The notes beneath the pieces were generated by a model that saw nothing but the letters and a program-made list of their open reading frames with translations, had not been told where the DNA came from and made no database searches. The translations under genes were made by a program, and so were the position numbers. Below are positions 12,998-25,700 of a stretch of 64,000 bases of DNA, piece by piece. Origin of the DNA: Plecoglossus altivelis. Taxonomy: Eukaryota; Chordata; Actinopteri; Osmeriformes; Plecoglossidae. Location of the stretch: NCBI GenBank assembly GCA_036571765.1, contig BROE01000009.1, positions 11,390,593 to 11,454,592 on the forward strand. The letters are read 5' to 3'. How positions within the stretch are numbered: position 1 is the stretch's first letter; each line of letters opens with the position of its first letter.

Positions 12998-15899
12998 GCG
13001 TTAACATGCAAATATGGGTGACATTCAGGATTCATTTAAACTTTAACTAAATCATCAGCACAATCATCCTAATTGGTCAATAAACAAATAACATATGAGC
13101 ATAAGTATGAGCATGTTGTGGAAACATATAGGCAGACTGAAAGGGAAACCTGTAACCTGTCCAACTGTTTTTACTGCCATCTAGGGTCTTAAAGGAGGGC
13201 ACAGAGAGACAAGAACAATTGTCAACTTGTTACCGGATGTCTATTTCCTCTCCTTGATCATTTGCCATCCTATTCCACTGTAAGTGTTGTGATCAGAGCC
13301 AAAATGGAACCAATTTTCTTGCTCTTTTCCCCATTTTATCAAGGTCAGGTGTCCTTACCATGCTTCTTTCCATCCTTTGGTATTAACAATACACTAAAAC
13401 ACTTTTTCCAAGCAGTCTTTCTCTTTGCTTTGTGTTGCTCACACCATGTCTGCCCTGACTTGTCTAGTGGATGAAATCAATTGACTTTCATTAAGTAACA
13501 TCTGATCGACAGATTTGTTATGACATAGTAGGTTTAAAGTGTAATTTGGATTTTAATAACATGTTTCAGATATAAAGCCCCTAAATTGGAATGCACTAAA
13601 GTTAGAAAGAAGTTAGGGGTGTGATGTAAGCAGAAACACCACGATTACTTTTTTAGTATTGGCCAAATTAGCAGTTTGGAAAATGTATATTTTAAAACTT
13701 TCCACTAACCCTGGACGTTCGTTGAAATCAATCTTTTTTGTAATTGTACATTTCAGTGCTAGGGTGCTTATTGTTCTGCAAGTGTGTGTAGGATTATGGA
13801 TTCTACTGTACTGGTAGTGTTAGGCTTTGACGTCTTACGTATGTGATTGAGGCATGTTTTAGTATTACGTCTAGAACAACCAAAAGGGTTATACTTTGCT
13901 AAGATGTCATCAACATTTGGTATTTACGTTACAAGCACATCAATTATACACCATCCCCCATTCCGCAAATTGTTTATTGCCTTTGTTGCACAAGCACATT
14001 CCCAATTGAAATGTCAGCAAACCATTACCATAATTAACAAAACACATAACATAATTATATGTGTTTAGTTAAAGCTTAACAGCATTGCGTAGGGATGTAG
14101 GGACATTGAAAAGTAGAATTGACAGGAAAGACACATTAATGGACATATTTCAAACTAGAAACAGCTGTGTTGTAACAAATAAAGGGGTTGTATTAATTAA
14201 GTTACTGAAACTGAGATGAGGCAGTGCAAAACCTGCACTTATGGTTGCTGTAACCTACAGTGTATGTCCATATTTTTCGACCAGTCACCCCCCACCACCA
14301 TCATCTCTGTCTACTCTTTCATGCTTTCACTCACTCCTCCCTCTCACCCTGTTACTCTTTTATCTCCCTCTATTTCAGTCAGAATCTCTTCTTTCTTGTG
14401 AGTTTTCCACAGGTTCTCTCCATTTCTCATTTCTCACTCTTTTCTCCATCACTGTTCCCCTTCATGAGATCCCTTGACAGGTTTTGATCTAATATTCCCT
14501 CCCGCATGCTTTTGTGAGAGCCTTTGTATTATTCAGTAATTAGCATTTTGCAATCAGACTCTTTTAATCCCATAATGGTTTTGTGATGATGAAAAATCAC
14601 TGTAATCACAAAGGAAAATGGCATAAACCATGCATGTGATGTGGCGTGGCCTGTATAAATCTGAATATGTGCGTGTCTGCAAAGAGTAAATGACTATCAA
14701 ATAGGCAGTCTATTAATTTGATGACCAAGAGTGACTTGGGTTGATGTGTCAAGATAGTTTGTTGTAATAGCTCATTTGCTTCCCAAATTTTAGTTTTATT
14801 GGTAAAAATGGACAAAACAACCCACAGGGGCATCTTGGAGCAGTCTGCTTCTTGCAATCACAGAGATTCAGAACAGGGAGTATTAATGTGGAATCCCTTG
14901 TCCCAATGAGTCATTTTTCTCATTCTCTAGTACTGATAACTTGAATGTGTGATAGACCGTCAAGTTATTGTTTTGAGCCCTGACTTTTTCCAAGTTTCCT
15001 AAATAATATTTCTTTCATACATTTGTAAAATGATTAACGGAGCCCCAGAACAGAGGATTGGACTATGAGAGACACAGTCAGTTTATTCCTCTATTTCCCT
15101 CCTGACGTTGAGTCTTGTGTTGTAGCAACAATTCCATTACATTCTATTTATTTTGATTATCTACTGATCTGAAAACGGAAACCTCGGAGGCCAAATCCCA
15201 AAAATATTTAAAGAACAGAAGAATTGGAGCTATAACCCGTCTAAACAATATAATATGTTTGTACCAGATAATCTTGTCCAAAGTATTTCATCAATTTGCT
15301 GAAAATCACTAGGGAAATCCACCACTGCCAGCTAGCTGTGTAACCGTCTTCTTGAAATGCATTTTTTGATCAATAATACATCAATATAAGTGAATGTTCC
15401 AAGATTTTACATTCTAATCTAAAGATTAAAATATGCATATTCAAATGGTAGGGTGGTTGTCTATATAGTTATTTATGGAATACAAAAAGGGGCATTCTCC
15501 TAACAAACATTGACACTTCAATATTCATGTCTTGTAGCATACATATCAGTTAATTCGACGAGCCCACTTCTGGTAGCTCAACCATAACAGTGCCCAGTAA
15601 CACCTTGTACATTTGATTAAATTTGGTTTTTTTTTGCCTTGTTCTTCTCACACACCACTTTGCTCTGTTTGAGTATTTGACGCCAACATTCGAAAGTAAT
15701 CGTGTGTGTCTGAATTTGAATAAGGTTGTTGGTTAAACTTCCAGATCTGGGCAGGAGGGAGGGTTTCACTTTCCCAGACATGCAGGCACACTGGATTACA
15801 GAGGGCAATATCATGCAGGCATGATTACGCTAAGATGAGACCAATGCGCCTTTGTATTGCCTTTCCAAAAACCTAAAGAAATCGTTTTTGTAACATTGT

Positions 15900-16110
15900 G
15901 AGTGAGTCTTTCCTGTGGGTGGTGGGCCTACAGGAAGGTGGTCCCACGTTGCCTTTCCCATGGACAAAGACCCGGACACCAGGCACTCGCCTGCGAGCAC
16001 CCACTCCAGGCCTTGCTCCGGGGTGGGGCCCCGGTAACGCCACTTTGGCAACATAGCGAATCTCGTTGGTCTTGTCATGTTGTCATCATTGAAGCAGAAA
16101 GGTTCAATTG
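15900..16110 (+). repeat. GC-rich dispersed repeat fragment (unclassified, teleost-type)
   Basis: This island is much more GC-rich than its surroundings. It contains GTGGTGGGCCTACAGGAAGG, GTCCCACGTTGCCTTTCCCA, GACCCGGACACCAGGCACTC, CTCCAGGCCTTGCTCCGGGG and GGGGCCCCGGTAACGCCAC. I recall this order of motifs (accompanied by 'CACCAGGCGCTCGCC' and 'GGCCTGGCTCCAG') as a high-copy sequence in many fish genomes, probably the non-coding part of a retroelement. I cannot give its class. The overlapping open frames on both strands (to about 16165 on plus, 15830 on minus) reflect its low stop-codon density, not a gene. Confidence 0.5.
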
Positions 16111-16208
16111 CAGAGGCCACTACCAGTTAAACCCTTCAGTTCCTCACTCAAAACATTCCATTTGACAGGAAAGAAAAAGCTGCAGTAGTCAAATTTTTCC
16201 AGAGCTGT

Positions 16209-16325
16209 GTGTATATATACACCGATCTGGGAATACATATATATAATATATATAATATATATTCCCAGCAGTGTATGTATATATAGTGTATTCAGTATGT
16301 ACAGTATATATATATATATATCTCA
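16209..16325. repeat. AT-rich satellite-like tract with a perfect-arm palindrome
   Basis: Stretches of TA dinucleotides surround an inverted repeat at 16227-16268, where CTGGGAATA and TATTCCCAG flank an AT-only core of about 24 bp. Outside the arms, TATACACCGAT on the left and GCAGTGTATGTATA on the right are also partly complementary. A second (TA)n run lies at 16305-16321. It could be a small MITE or a cruciform-prone microsatellite. It has no coding capacity. Confidence 0.65.
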
Positions 16326-17716
16326 AAATGGCAGAACTAGCTGGTAGAAGGACAGGTGAAGGCCTCCCATAACTTTAATTTGATAGTGGAAGAATTCAAG
16401 TTTGATTTTTATATATAATCAAATATATATTTATGTTCAGCCTATTTTGGTCAAATTAAGCATACCTATGATTTGTGTTTTATCTCATGAGCTTTGTGTG
16501 GGTAATCGTGGTACAATCAGTGGTTACAACACACACAGAGTTATGCATCCAGAGCTCATATGGTTTCCAACATGTGCCGTCTTTCATTGTAATCTCCTCT
16601 CACACTGACAAATTTAATTGCAAAGACAGATTCAGCCAGGCTTTTGATTTACTTTACATGGCATATGATGAAAATGTGATACTTAGAACCTCTGATGTCT
16701 CATTTCAGTGATGAAAACCTTGTTGCTCTGTCTGAAAGTGCAATGAAATTACAAAGATGAAAGGCAAAGGGGATGGGGTGGAAGTTGGGGGGGGCTATTC
16801 ACATGACAACTGCTTGTACTTTTAAAAACTTGAATTACCTTTCAAATTCAATTACTTTCGAACCTCATGCTTGAGGTTTCGTAAAGGAAATTGTTCAGCC
16901 AAATGACAGCTTTAGTGATTAGTGAGAGTTGAGGTTGGCTGCTGCAATAACACTCCATGCTCTCCAAGATATGCTTTATTTTTTATCTGAAGCAAGAATT
17001 TTGTTTGCATTTCCCCTTTTATTATTTCATTTTCGTCTTATTAATGAACTAGATATAAAGTATTTATTTGCAGAGCTCTTGTGTTTCAGAAAAGCTATGT
17101 TTTGCTTTGTGTAAATTGTGACAATAAAACACAAGGGTGCTGGATATCTGGTAGAAAAGTTAGAATTGAGTCATACATAATGACACAGAATGGTGATACC
17201 TGAATATGATGGCGTGAAGCAACATAACATTTATGGCTGAGATGTCCAACATTGCCATGTGATGCTATCCTCACACTGTAGTTGATGTTTGTGAAGGTGC
17301 TGAAAGTTACCTGGACCAATGCTCAAGTTATGACTGCTGTGGCTAATACTGTGTCACAGTGTGTGCCACTCACAAGCTGCAGTGCCCCATGCTAAGTATT
17401 TGTATTATATCACAAGGTCAAAGGCAAACTTGAACTTCTCTGAACTTTCCAGGGTGTATAAAATGTATAAAATAGCAAAACAAATGGACTTGGGTGTTAT
17501 CATATTATCATCCTTCACATGGATTTCAAGCTCTCTTGTTCCTCATACAAGCGTGGCTGTAAGGTCCCTAGAGGACACATTTGGTTTTTACAGAGAGCCT
17601 TGCGTAAAAGCATTTCTTAATTGGCCTCAGTCAGACATCCCATATTGGGATGTGTCTCTCTCTGTGTGTGTGTTTGTATGTGATTGAACTAGAGGAAGTT
17701 TACGTTTTGGTATTAT

Positions 17717-17902
17717 TGAGGGTAATCCACCCTGCGACTTGCTGGCCCCAGTCCAGGGTGTACCCCGTCTATGGCCCGAAAGCTACTGGGTTAGGCTGTA
17801 GTCACCCGTGACCCCAAAATGGGAACAAGCAGCACTGCAATCCCTCCCAGGGATTAGCAGTAGACAATGGATGGATGGATGGATGGATGGATGAGGGTAA
17901 TC
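17717..17902 (+). mobile_element. Short LINE/SINE-type retroposon with 11-bp target duplications
   Basis: An insert of 164 bp (17728-17891) is bracketed by perfect direct repeats of TGAGGGTAATC at 17717-17727 and 17892-17902. The insert starts with CACCCTGCGACTTGCTGGCC, contains GGTGTACCCCGTCTATGGCC and GGTTAGGCTGTAGTCACCCG, and ends in ACAATGG(ATGG)n. This is the 3' terminus I recall for fish L2-clade LINEs and SINEs that use the same tail (consensus near 'GGTGTACCCCGCCT...GATAAGCGG...ATGGATGG'). Microsatellite-tailed ends plus a target duplication are the mark of target-primed reverse transcription. The copy is heavily 5'-truncated and non-coding. The intact duplications suggest a more recent insertion than the other elements here. 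Confidence 0.8.
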
Positions 17903-19077
17903 TTCATAAGCGGTCCAGACCTTTATGAAACCATCATAACAATTAATCTTGCATTGGAGGTAATTTAGGACTCGCCGTCTTGGTTCCAAATGACAGGATG
18001 GGTAATGTTGTTAAGACACATTTTTGTCATAATTTTGACATAAACTTCACATCCTTACAATACAAAACAATAAATATAACAGTTTAACAGTAAAATAAAA
18101 TCAATCCGTGTTCGTCACAGGACTGCAATAAACACAACCAATCATTCAGTTCTGACCAACCTTAACGATTGGATGGCATTCAGACCAAATGTAACGATTG
18201 GACAGGCTACCTGTCTGGGCTAAACAGTTAAAGCCATTTGTTGTAGCATGTCATGTTTTTTTACATTGATAGTCGACAGAAGAATAAAAACCTGGTACAA
18301 GAAGGCATAATAATAACTCCAAGACTCTGAGTGTGTGGGCGGGGGTACAAACCAATCGGACACAAGCCAAGGCAAGATTAAGGAGCACAGTTCCAGCCAT
18401 GTCTGACAGGAAATGCTTCCAAAATAACCAAACATGTATAACTCCTCAACTGGATCCAACAAGTAGTGTGCCTCTCTGCCTTTATCGCCCTTTGAAATGT
18501 AATGACAGCAGTTTCATTCGAAACTCAATGAAACTGGGCCAGAGTGACTGACACGTCTGACATGTCGTGTAGCACTGCCGAGGAACGTGGGCTCAATCGG
18601 CGTGGTAACAAGCAGTATGAACAGTGTGCAGACCAAAACCTCTTGTTCCACAACCAGATGAACAGGAGTCGATGGCTTGAAAGCTTCGTCACATTTTGTT
18701 AGAAAAGGTTTTTGTTTGAGAGAGAAATAGATGTTTTCTTTTGTACCAGAACGTCACATAATGTTACATAATAACAAGACAATACCTATAGTAAGTTTTA
18801 TTTTCATATGAAATGCTATGTAGTAATACTTCACAACTGAAAAGCAGTAAAGGTATTATCTAATCAAACATGACATGGGCAAGATGGTCTTTCCAGCAGT
18901 AAGTATTTAATATTTAGTAGTAAGTTAATATTGGCAATTTTGACAGTGTAATATTGCACTTTCGTTCTGAATTATTCAATTATAACAATTCCTATGTACC
19001 CTTTTGCTATCCAAATTACTGTGCAGCTACATGGTAGTTGACATCACATGTAATGTGGTTTTCTCCTATTTTCATTT

Positions 19078-19130
19078 AATTCATTCAGTAGATTTTTGTA
19101 ATCCAAAGCAACGTACAAATAGTGCACATA
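19078..19130. repeat. Fragment resembling a common fish SINE/MITE core
   Basis: AATTCATTCAGTAGATTTTT, then GTAATCCAAAGCAACGTACA and AATAGTGCA, match with several changes the fish-wide core I recall as CATTTAGCAGACGCTTTTATCCAAAGCGACTTACA...AGTGCA. The region to about 19195 may belong to the same copy. It is old and degraded, with no boundary visible. Confidence 0.5.
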
Positions 19131-22100
19131 AAAACAGTGAAAAATCAAGTAGCAGAAGTACACAGTTCTTACAGTGTTTGGTTATCAGAGTCAAGTAATA
19201 GTCTGTATTTACCATACATACTCCGAAATAACCATAGCAAATCACAGGGCACAGTGCACACAGCCATTATCTCACAGGGCTGTGTGCCTCGCCTCCAGGT
19301 CCCAATCTATCACAATAATATTTTGTGTTTCCGCTCCCCAGTGTGCTGCATGTGTGAGACAGTTCATCACGATGCACAGAGGGAGTATAGATCGAAACTG
19401 CATACAATAGCATGTGACACGGGCAGTCCTCTTCACTAAGCAGAATCCCTACTGAGCGATTCCCCTTTCCACATGTTGCTCTCAACTTTAACCCTCAAAG
19501 GTTGTTTATTGTTTCCACCTTAACCTTAAAACTTTCTCACCCGTTCAAATGCCTCTCTGCTGCCAGCTCCCAACTGCATTATTGTTCTAAATCCCCCTCT
19601 GTGAGGTCTGTCATGCAGTCAGTTCAGACCTGAAGACGTGCATCTTATACTACTGAACTTCCTCCGTTCCTGCGACCACCTCAAGGTCCTGCAACCACCT
19701 CATTCTTGGGAAGTTGCTGAAGGTTCAGCAACGGATTGTTTTGCAAAACAACTCAAGACAACCAAGAGACAAGGGATTTTAGTCTTCAGGTATGTTACAA
19801 TATGCATATTTTGGAGAGTTGACTTATCGGCTTTGGGCATGCTCTGGTGTCATCACAGGTGCATTATATCAGCTTCTTTCCCCTTCCAAGGCTTAGAGGA
19901 AGTTTAGGGATGCACACAAAAGCCTCCGTGTATTCCCTTAGAGACTGGCCATGCATTTTAAGTCCTATGCTTTCAATGTACATATGGTTTTACCATTCAA
20001 CCAGATTAGCAGAAGCAGAGCATGAGCCACCCAGGCATATTTCTGATGTCCAACTGAAAGCCATAAAACATTCTCGGCACCAGAGAAGATTTATAATAGG
20101 CTCTTTCTACTCTGCTGTAGGCTCTAGATTACATGTCAAACGTGGACCAGTGATCAGATATTTCAGCCAGTAAGACTGGGTTTTGGTCTGGTGGGAGCCA
20201 GCACACACCTGGCTGTGTGAATGCATGTGCCTGTCTCTGTGTGCATGTGTGTTTCTGTAAACACATTGTTGTGTGTGTGCACGTGCATGTGTACTTTCGT
20301 CTGCTGTGTAGATATTGGCCCAGCCGATAAGAAAGGCTCTTTCCACATTTGACCCTTCCTGTTAAAGTGAATGATGGAGCCCCCTAAACACCAAAGAGAT
20401 TATCTCCAGTTATTTGGATGCAAGCCTGGACTAGTTGATAAATATATTCATATTATTGGTATATGGTATGTACTTCAGGACACTGTTCAGGTCACTGTTC
20501 TTCAGGTATTAAATATATTGTTTCTGACAGTAATTCATTTAAAAGAAGATAATGACAAAGATGTCTTATTTTCCTTTCTGAAGAAAATAATCTAATTGTA
20601 AATGAGTATTGTCCTAATTGGATTAACGTTAGGCCTGGTTCACTGATGTATGTCTTAATTTATGATAACATACAACACTGAAATTAATTTCCCCACAATT
20701 ATAAGATGTCAACCAACCCAGGCTAAATGTACAAAGAGAACACAAAAGACATCCAACCATGTTCTAAAAGCAATTCTTCATTCCTGACAGAAACGGGATA
20801 AAATAACTCCCAGTCTAATAATTTTACTATCAAAATGTATCCTTTTCTTTCTCATTTGGTGTGTGAAATTTAGCTCAGCAATAACTCTGTGCAGTGTGGT
20901 AATACAAAGGTCAGTCCAGCCACATGTTCAAGTAAATGAATAGGATTTTGGGAAATATCTTTTTCCAGGAAAGAATTGTAATTTAACATCACATCCATGA
21001 CACATGAAACTGCCTACAGCACACCCTCCTTTTTAATTAGTGGCCAATAGCTTGTAAAAGGTTAGCACCCGAAGCTAAATCATCTATTCGACTTAATGGT
21101 ATAAGACATAGCGTAAGATGTATGGATTACAATCGGAGCCAAGGAACAATCTGTTCAAAACTAAATCTTTTTGGGGTCTAAATCCATTCCCTGGAAATGG
21201 ACCAAATTGTCCCACTCAATAGTGACTGTCTCTGCTGTGTGTCATACACATTTGTGTCACTACAAATATAATGCCTTGGTGAGATTTATTTAAATGGATT
21301 AATATCATGTTTCAAAATGGATATTTGTACTAATCTCAATATTTATTTACAGCCTTGGAAATTTTAGGTGTGAGAATGATTATAAATAAAGCCTTTACCA
21401 GAAATGAACATTTATGATGTCATGACTGTCATGAAATGTAACACTTAACACCAACTACGTTATCGAAGTTAAATGTAAATGTTAGTACTTTGTCCTAATG
21501 GGACAAACGTTATGCACAGCAGGTTACATTCTTTCCCTCCCGAATTCCCCACATACGGTTTTGTATGACTGTATTTACTCTTAGACAGTGCTGTACCTAT
21601 GCAATCAGGCCTATCCTTGTGGCCCTTCTCCTCTCATTATAAAGCACAGCCCACCTCTCCCCTTAGTTTCTTCTGTGAACCCCAGAACACACACACCCTT
21701 TCTACATCCTCTATCCGATGCTCTCATCACCCCTCTTACTCTCCCTCTCCCCTTCCTCTGCATCTCTCTCCAGCTGTTATTACGTTCCCCAGGACACAAT
21801 GCGGTGGCAGCAGGACTTGGAATCCAGTCGCCAGACACATCAGCCTTGCAATCAATCAACACCCACCACCATCCCTCCACTCGCCTTCCCCGAACCCCTA
21901 TCCGCCATGACAATCCTCCCTCTCTGGGGCCAAGATTGGCGAGAGAGAGTATGTCACCCTGCTGGCAGTCGCTTCTTGCCACATGTCACTCGGGGTCTTG
22001 AGAGGTGCACAGGCTAGGGTTAATGATTCAACAAAGGAGTCAATCGCACCAAACATTACTCGTCCACACAGAGCACGTTTGAGCTTGTACTTGGATGTGG

Positions 22101-22737
22101 CTGATGAAACTATATTACTCACCTGCATCTCACCTGGCATGACAGACAGAGGCTTGAGGCAGAGTACCTGGAACATCAAGATGAGCGTGAATGTTATGAA
22201 TGTCAATTGGTATAATCTCAGTAAATGGCGGGGAGGCCTCACTACAGACAGAGGTAGGTAAACTGACATCAATCGATGTTTAAGTTCTAGAAATGGCAGC
22301 TTGACATTTACTGCATCTCAAATTCTCCCAGGTTTGTCTAATTATTAGAGAAAGTGAGCCTGTGTGCAGAGAAGCCATGTAATGTAGGGTCTGACAAGTT
22401 CATGAACAATTGTCAGATCGCTAACAAAAGTTTGTCTTTCTGAATTCCGTTTCTCCATTATTGATTTGTCGCACACCAAGATCCCATACCTAGACAAGTA
22501 CGAAGACAGCTTCCTCCATCCAGGTCAAATCACGGAACCCTGAAAACCCCAGTTTACAGGGCAAACACAGCACGTCTGGATACCTTTTCTAATGATTGCC
22601 GACTTTTGGAATCTTTGGGAATTTGAAAAGACTACAGATGTGTCACTGATCATTCGGTCAACTGTGCACTACATTGGTTATATTGAAGCCTAGGGTTTCA
22701 CAAAGTACTCCTAAAAGAAATCGGCATTTGGGTGCCA

Positions 22738-22763
22738 GTAGAGTAAGTACATTCTTACTCTAC
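22738..22763. repeat. Perfect 10-bp inverted repeat (hairpin)
   Basis: GTAGAGTAAG (22738-22747) and CTTACTCTAC (22754-22763) are perfect complements separated by TACATT. No T-run or other terminator feature applies in this vertebrate intron. It may be a degenerate MITE end or chance. Confidence 0.6.
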
Positions 22764-25700
22764 AGTACATACCTCAGTTCATTTAGTCTCTTATTCCTTT
22801 CCATATTATGATGTTCCTGGTATTTTCTTATTCTGTTTAAGGACCGCTGACCTGTCTTTTAGCTTGTGTCACAGAGGGCATTAACCTGTTAAAGTGTATC
22901 TGGGCAACTATTAAATGGACTGGAAATAGTGGAAAACAACAAATGTGATAAAAGTGTCTAAAAGCATTTACTGACAGGTCAAATATATAAATGACATTTC
23001 TATTTGGGGCAAGAGTCCTCTCCATTGGTTGGGTTGCTCATTTTAGGAAGACCATCTTTGAAATCCATTACTGTTCTGGCATGAGGGACACACCTAAGGA
23101 GAATGGTGTCATCTGCATTTTGCAATGCCTGAACACTTACCTTACTAATTTTGTTGATTGCTTTCTCAAGAGCTGCGTTCTAACCACTCTGTGAGCCTTT
23201 TAGTGGGCTAGTCATTTCGATAGAGATGGGCTGCAGCATATTAAATCACAAAAAAACATAATCAGGGAAGAACTAAAGTATCTTTTAAGAATGCCTGTAA
23301 AACAGAGATCCACCTGCTATTGGTTTCCTATGATTAGAGGGGCAGTGTTTGAAAAAGTTTGGGTATTCAGAATGTTCAGGGTCTAATTTGTAACTTGTGT
23401 GAGTTTCAGAGGTGATCTAAATGGCAGGATGACAGGCTGTAGACGTTGCTTCATTTCACTAGAAGGCTGCTGCTTGTCGACCGATAAAGTGCATCACTGT
23501 AACGGGCTGCTTTCCCAACATAATCAGCTTTTTACCTTATTCAGCCACAGGGGTGCTTTCATTAACAAGCAGAAAGTAATGAATAAGTAAATCAATAAGT
23601 ACACTGTATATATTTAGATGGAAAGTGCAGAATGGTCAGAAAATAAACTGTGTACACAAAAAAGTTTTAAAACACTAAATTCTTCACTATTGTGACAAAG
23701 TGAAATAACTAATATGATTTTCTAACTGGATATAAATATTACATGTAGATAGCCATTACATCCTATAAATTTATCTCCACTGTTGCTGATGGTGGAGATG
23801 TTACTGGAGAGTTGTACAAAGTTAACAAAACAGATTTGCAACAAACCAGGTTGCATTTATATAGTGTATTTACAGACTAGCAACTAGATCAGAGAGCCGC
23901 ACTGCATGACCAAAGTCAAAAACTGACAAGAAAATTCAGGAATGCTTGGAACCAAAACTGGGCTAAGATAATTACTGTGTCCATGACAATGAGCTAGAAT
24001 TTGAATTTGAGGGTCGGAAGTTAATTGTGTTTTATGGACGCCGGCCAAATATTGTTTTCATCTTTCTTTACATTACTAAACCTCCAACTGTGATGGGGGA
24101 CTGGATATTTACCTAATTAGCGGTATAATTAAAGTATGCAGCTAAGACAGCTTAGAACCCAGATGGTAGGGAGTGAGGAAAGAGCAGATCTTACTCCAGT
24201 AGTGGCTTGGATTACATGGACCCAATGCCGCCTTAATGTGCAGAAAATTAAGGGTAATCTCCAGAACTTCTATTCCACATCATTCACACTGTCTGCTACG
24301 ATATTTCACGGTCAAGACACGTCTACAAGTGAACAGCCCAATCTGGCTGGTAGGTGTAGGAAATCATGACCGGCATAGAAATGACCATAGAGAGGGTTGA
24401 GGACAAGAAAGTCAATGAGTCAACAGATCAAAGTCTCCCTTGAAACTGAAATTTCCATGCATACTTGTCCTTGTTCCTGACCACATGTTTAAAGGAGGCG
24501 AGATCCTTCAGAAAGACCAAGCTGGTCAAGAAACCATAGGAAACCATGCCAGACTATCCAAAATCTGAGAGCACTTAAATTGGATCCAACTTCAGACTGT
24601 ATTATTTATTTTTACCTAAAATAGCAGTTAAGTGGTACTAAACATTAAGCATTTTCTCAGAACTTGGAAAGCAACAGTATATACTTGTAAAAATAGGTGT
24701 TTGAATGTGGAACATATCAAAACGAAGTCAATTTCATGTCATCACCATCCAAAAAATATTTGTGTCACTTTGCTTAACTTCATACTAATACATTATGCAT
24801 TTGTTTTCCTGAGGATTTGAATACATGCTTCAAATATTGACATACCAAAATATGGGTTCTTTTTTGTAGGAACTGGCATCACTAAGGCCAGAAGCTCTGC
24901 AATTAACTGTAAAATTATGCGGCAGAGATCATATGAGGAGATTGGATAAACAAAGGTCGAAGCAACAGCTAAATGGCAACTGAGGATGAATCCTTGCTTT
25001 GGAATACGGACTACATTATGACCTAGTTAAGGAAATATCTTGTCTAGACGCATGTCTTGTTTTTCTAAAATAGGAGCCAAAGATAAAATGCAACCTCATG
25101 ATAAAAAACTTTAAAACCTAATGAAAAATTTAAGGCAGGGAACACATTTTTGTTACTTAACTAAGTTTGGAGGTAATTACAAATACATTCATGGACAAGA
25201 ACAGGGGAGCTGTGCTCACTTATGAATATGCAAATTGGATATCCGGAAGGCTCCACTGAATCAGACTTAGTACTGACTCACAGCTGACAGATTGGGGGTC
25301 TTAAGTCCGATTTGCACTAGGCTTTATGCTTCTAACCTGTATGTTTACATGACAGTTCGGGTTGAGTGCAAGTGGGCACATTCACACACGTTCCAACCTG
25401 CTGTAAAATGCCTCAAATAGAGTCAGTTGGAGGATCTGGGGGTTTGGGGTATGAGTTGGGCAAACAGCTCTGTTTAGGTTTGCACCAGAGGACTGGAACC
25501 CCACAGCTTTGTATAACCTCCATGAGGAAGGGCAGCTGGCCCTTCCTGTTTGTCACGCTCATATAGCAGTATCAAAAGCAATGAGAGATTAGTCATTGGT
25601 CAACTTGGTCCTGAAATTTATCTTTGAGGTTACTACTGAAAGCTTCCTCCTTTTTGTACCTTATGAACAGATGCTTGACCAAACCTTTATCTGATGAGGG

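Noticed and set aside
15830..16165. Opposed 96- and 87-codon frames that look protein-like
   Set aside because: They sit on a GC-rich dispersed fish repeat whose low stop density creates frames on both strands.
21588..22001. 137-codon plus-strand frame with overlapping long frames on the other strand
   Set aside because: It is driven by C-rich, stop-poor sequence (Pro/Ser/His/Leu-rich translation) and has no conserved motif or exon signals.
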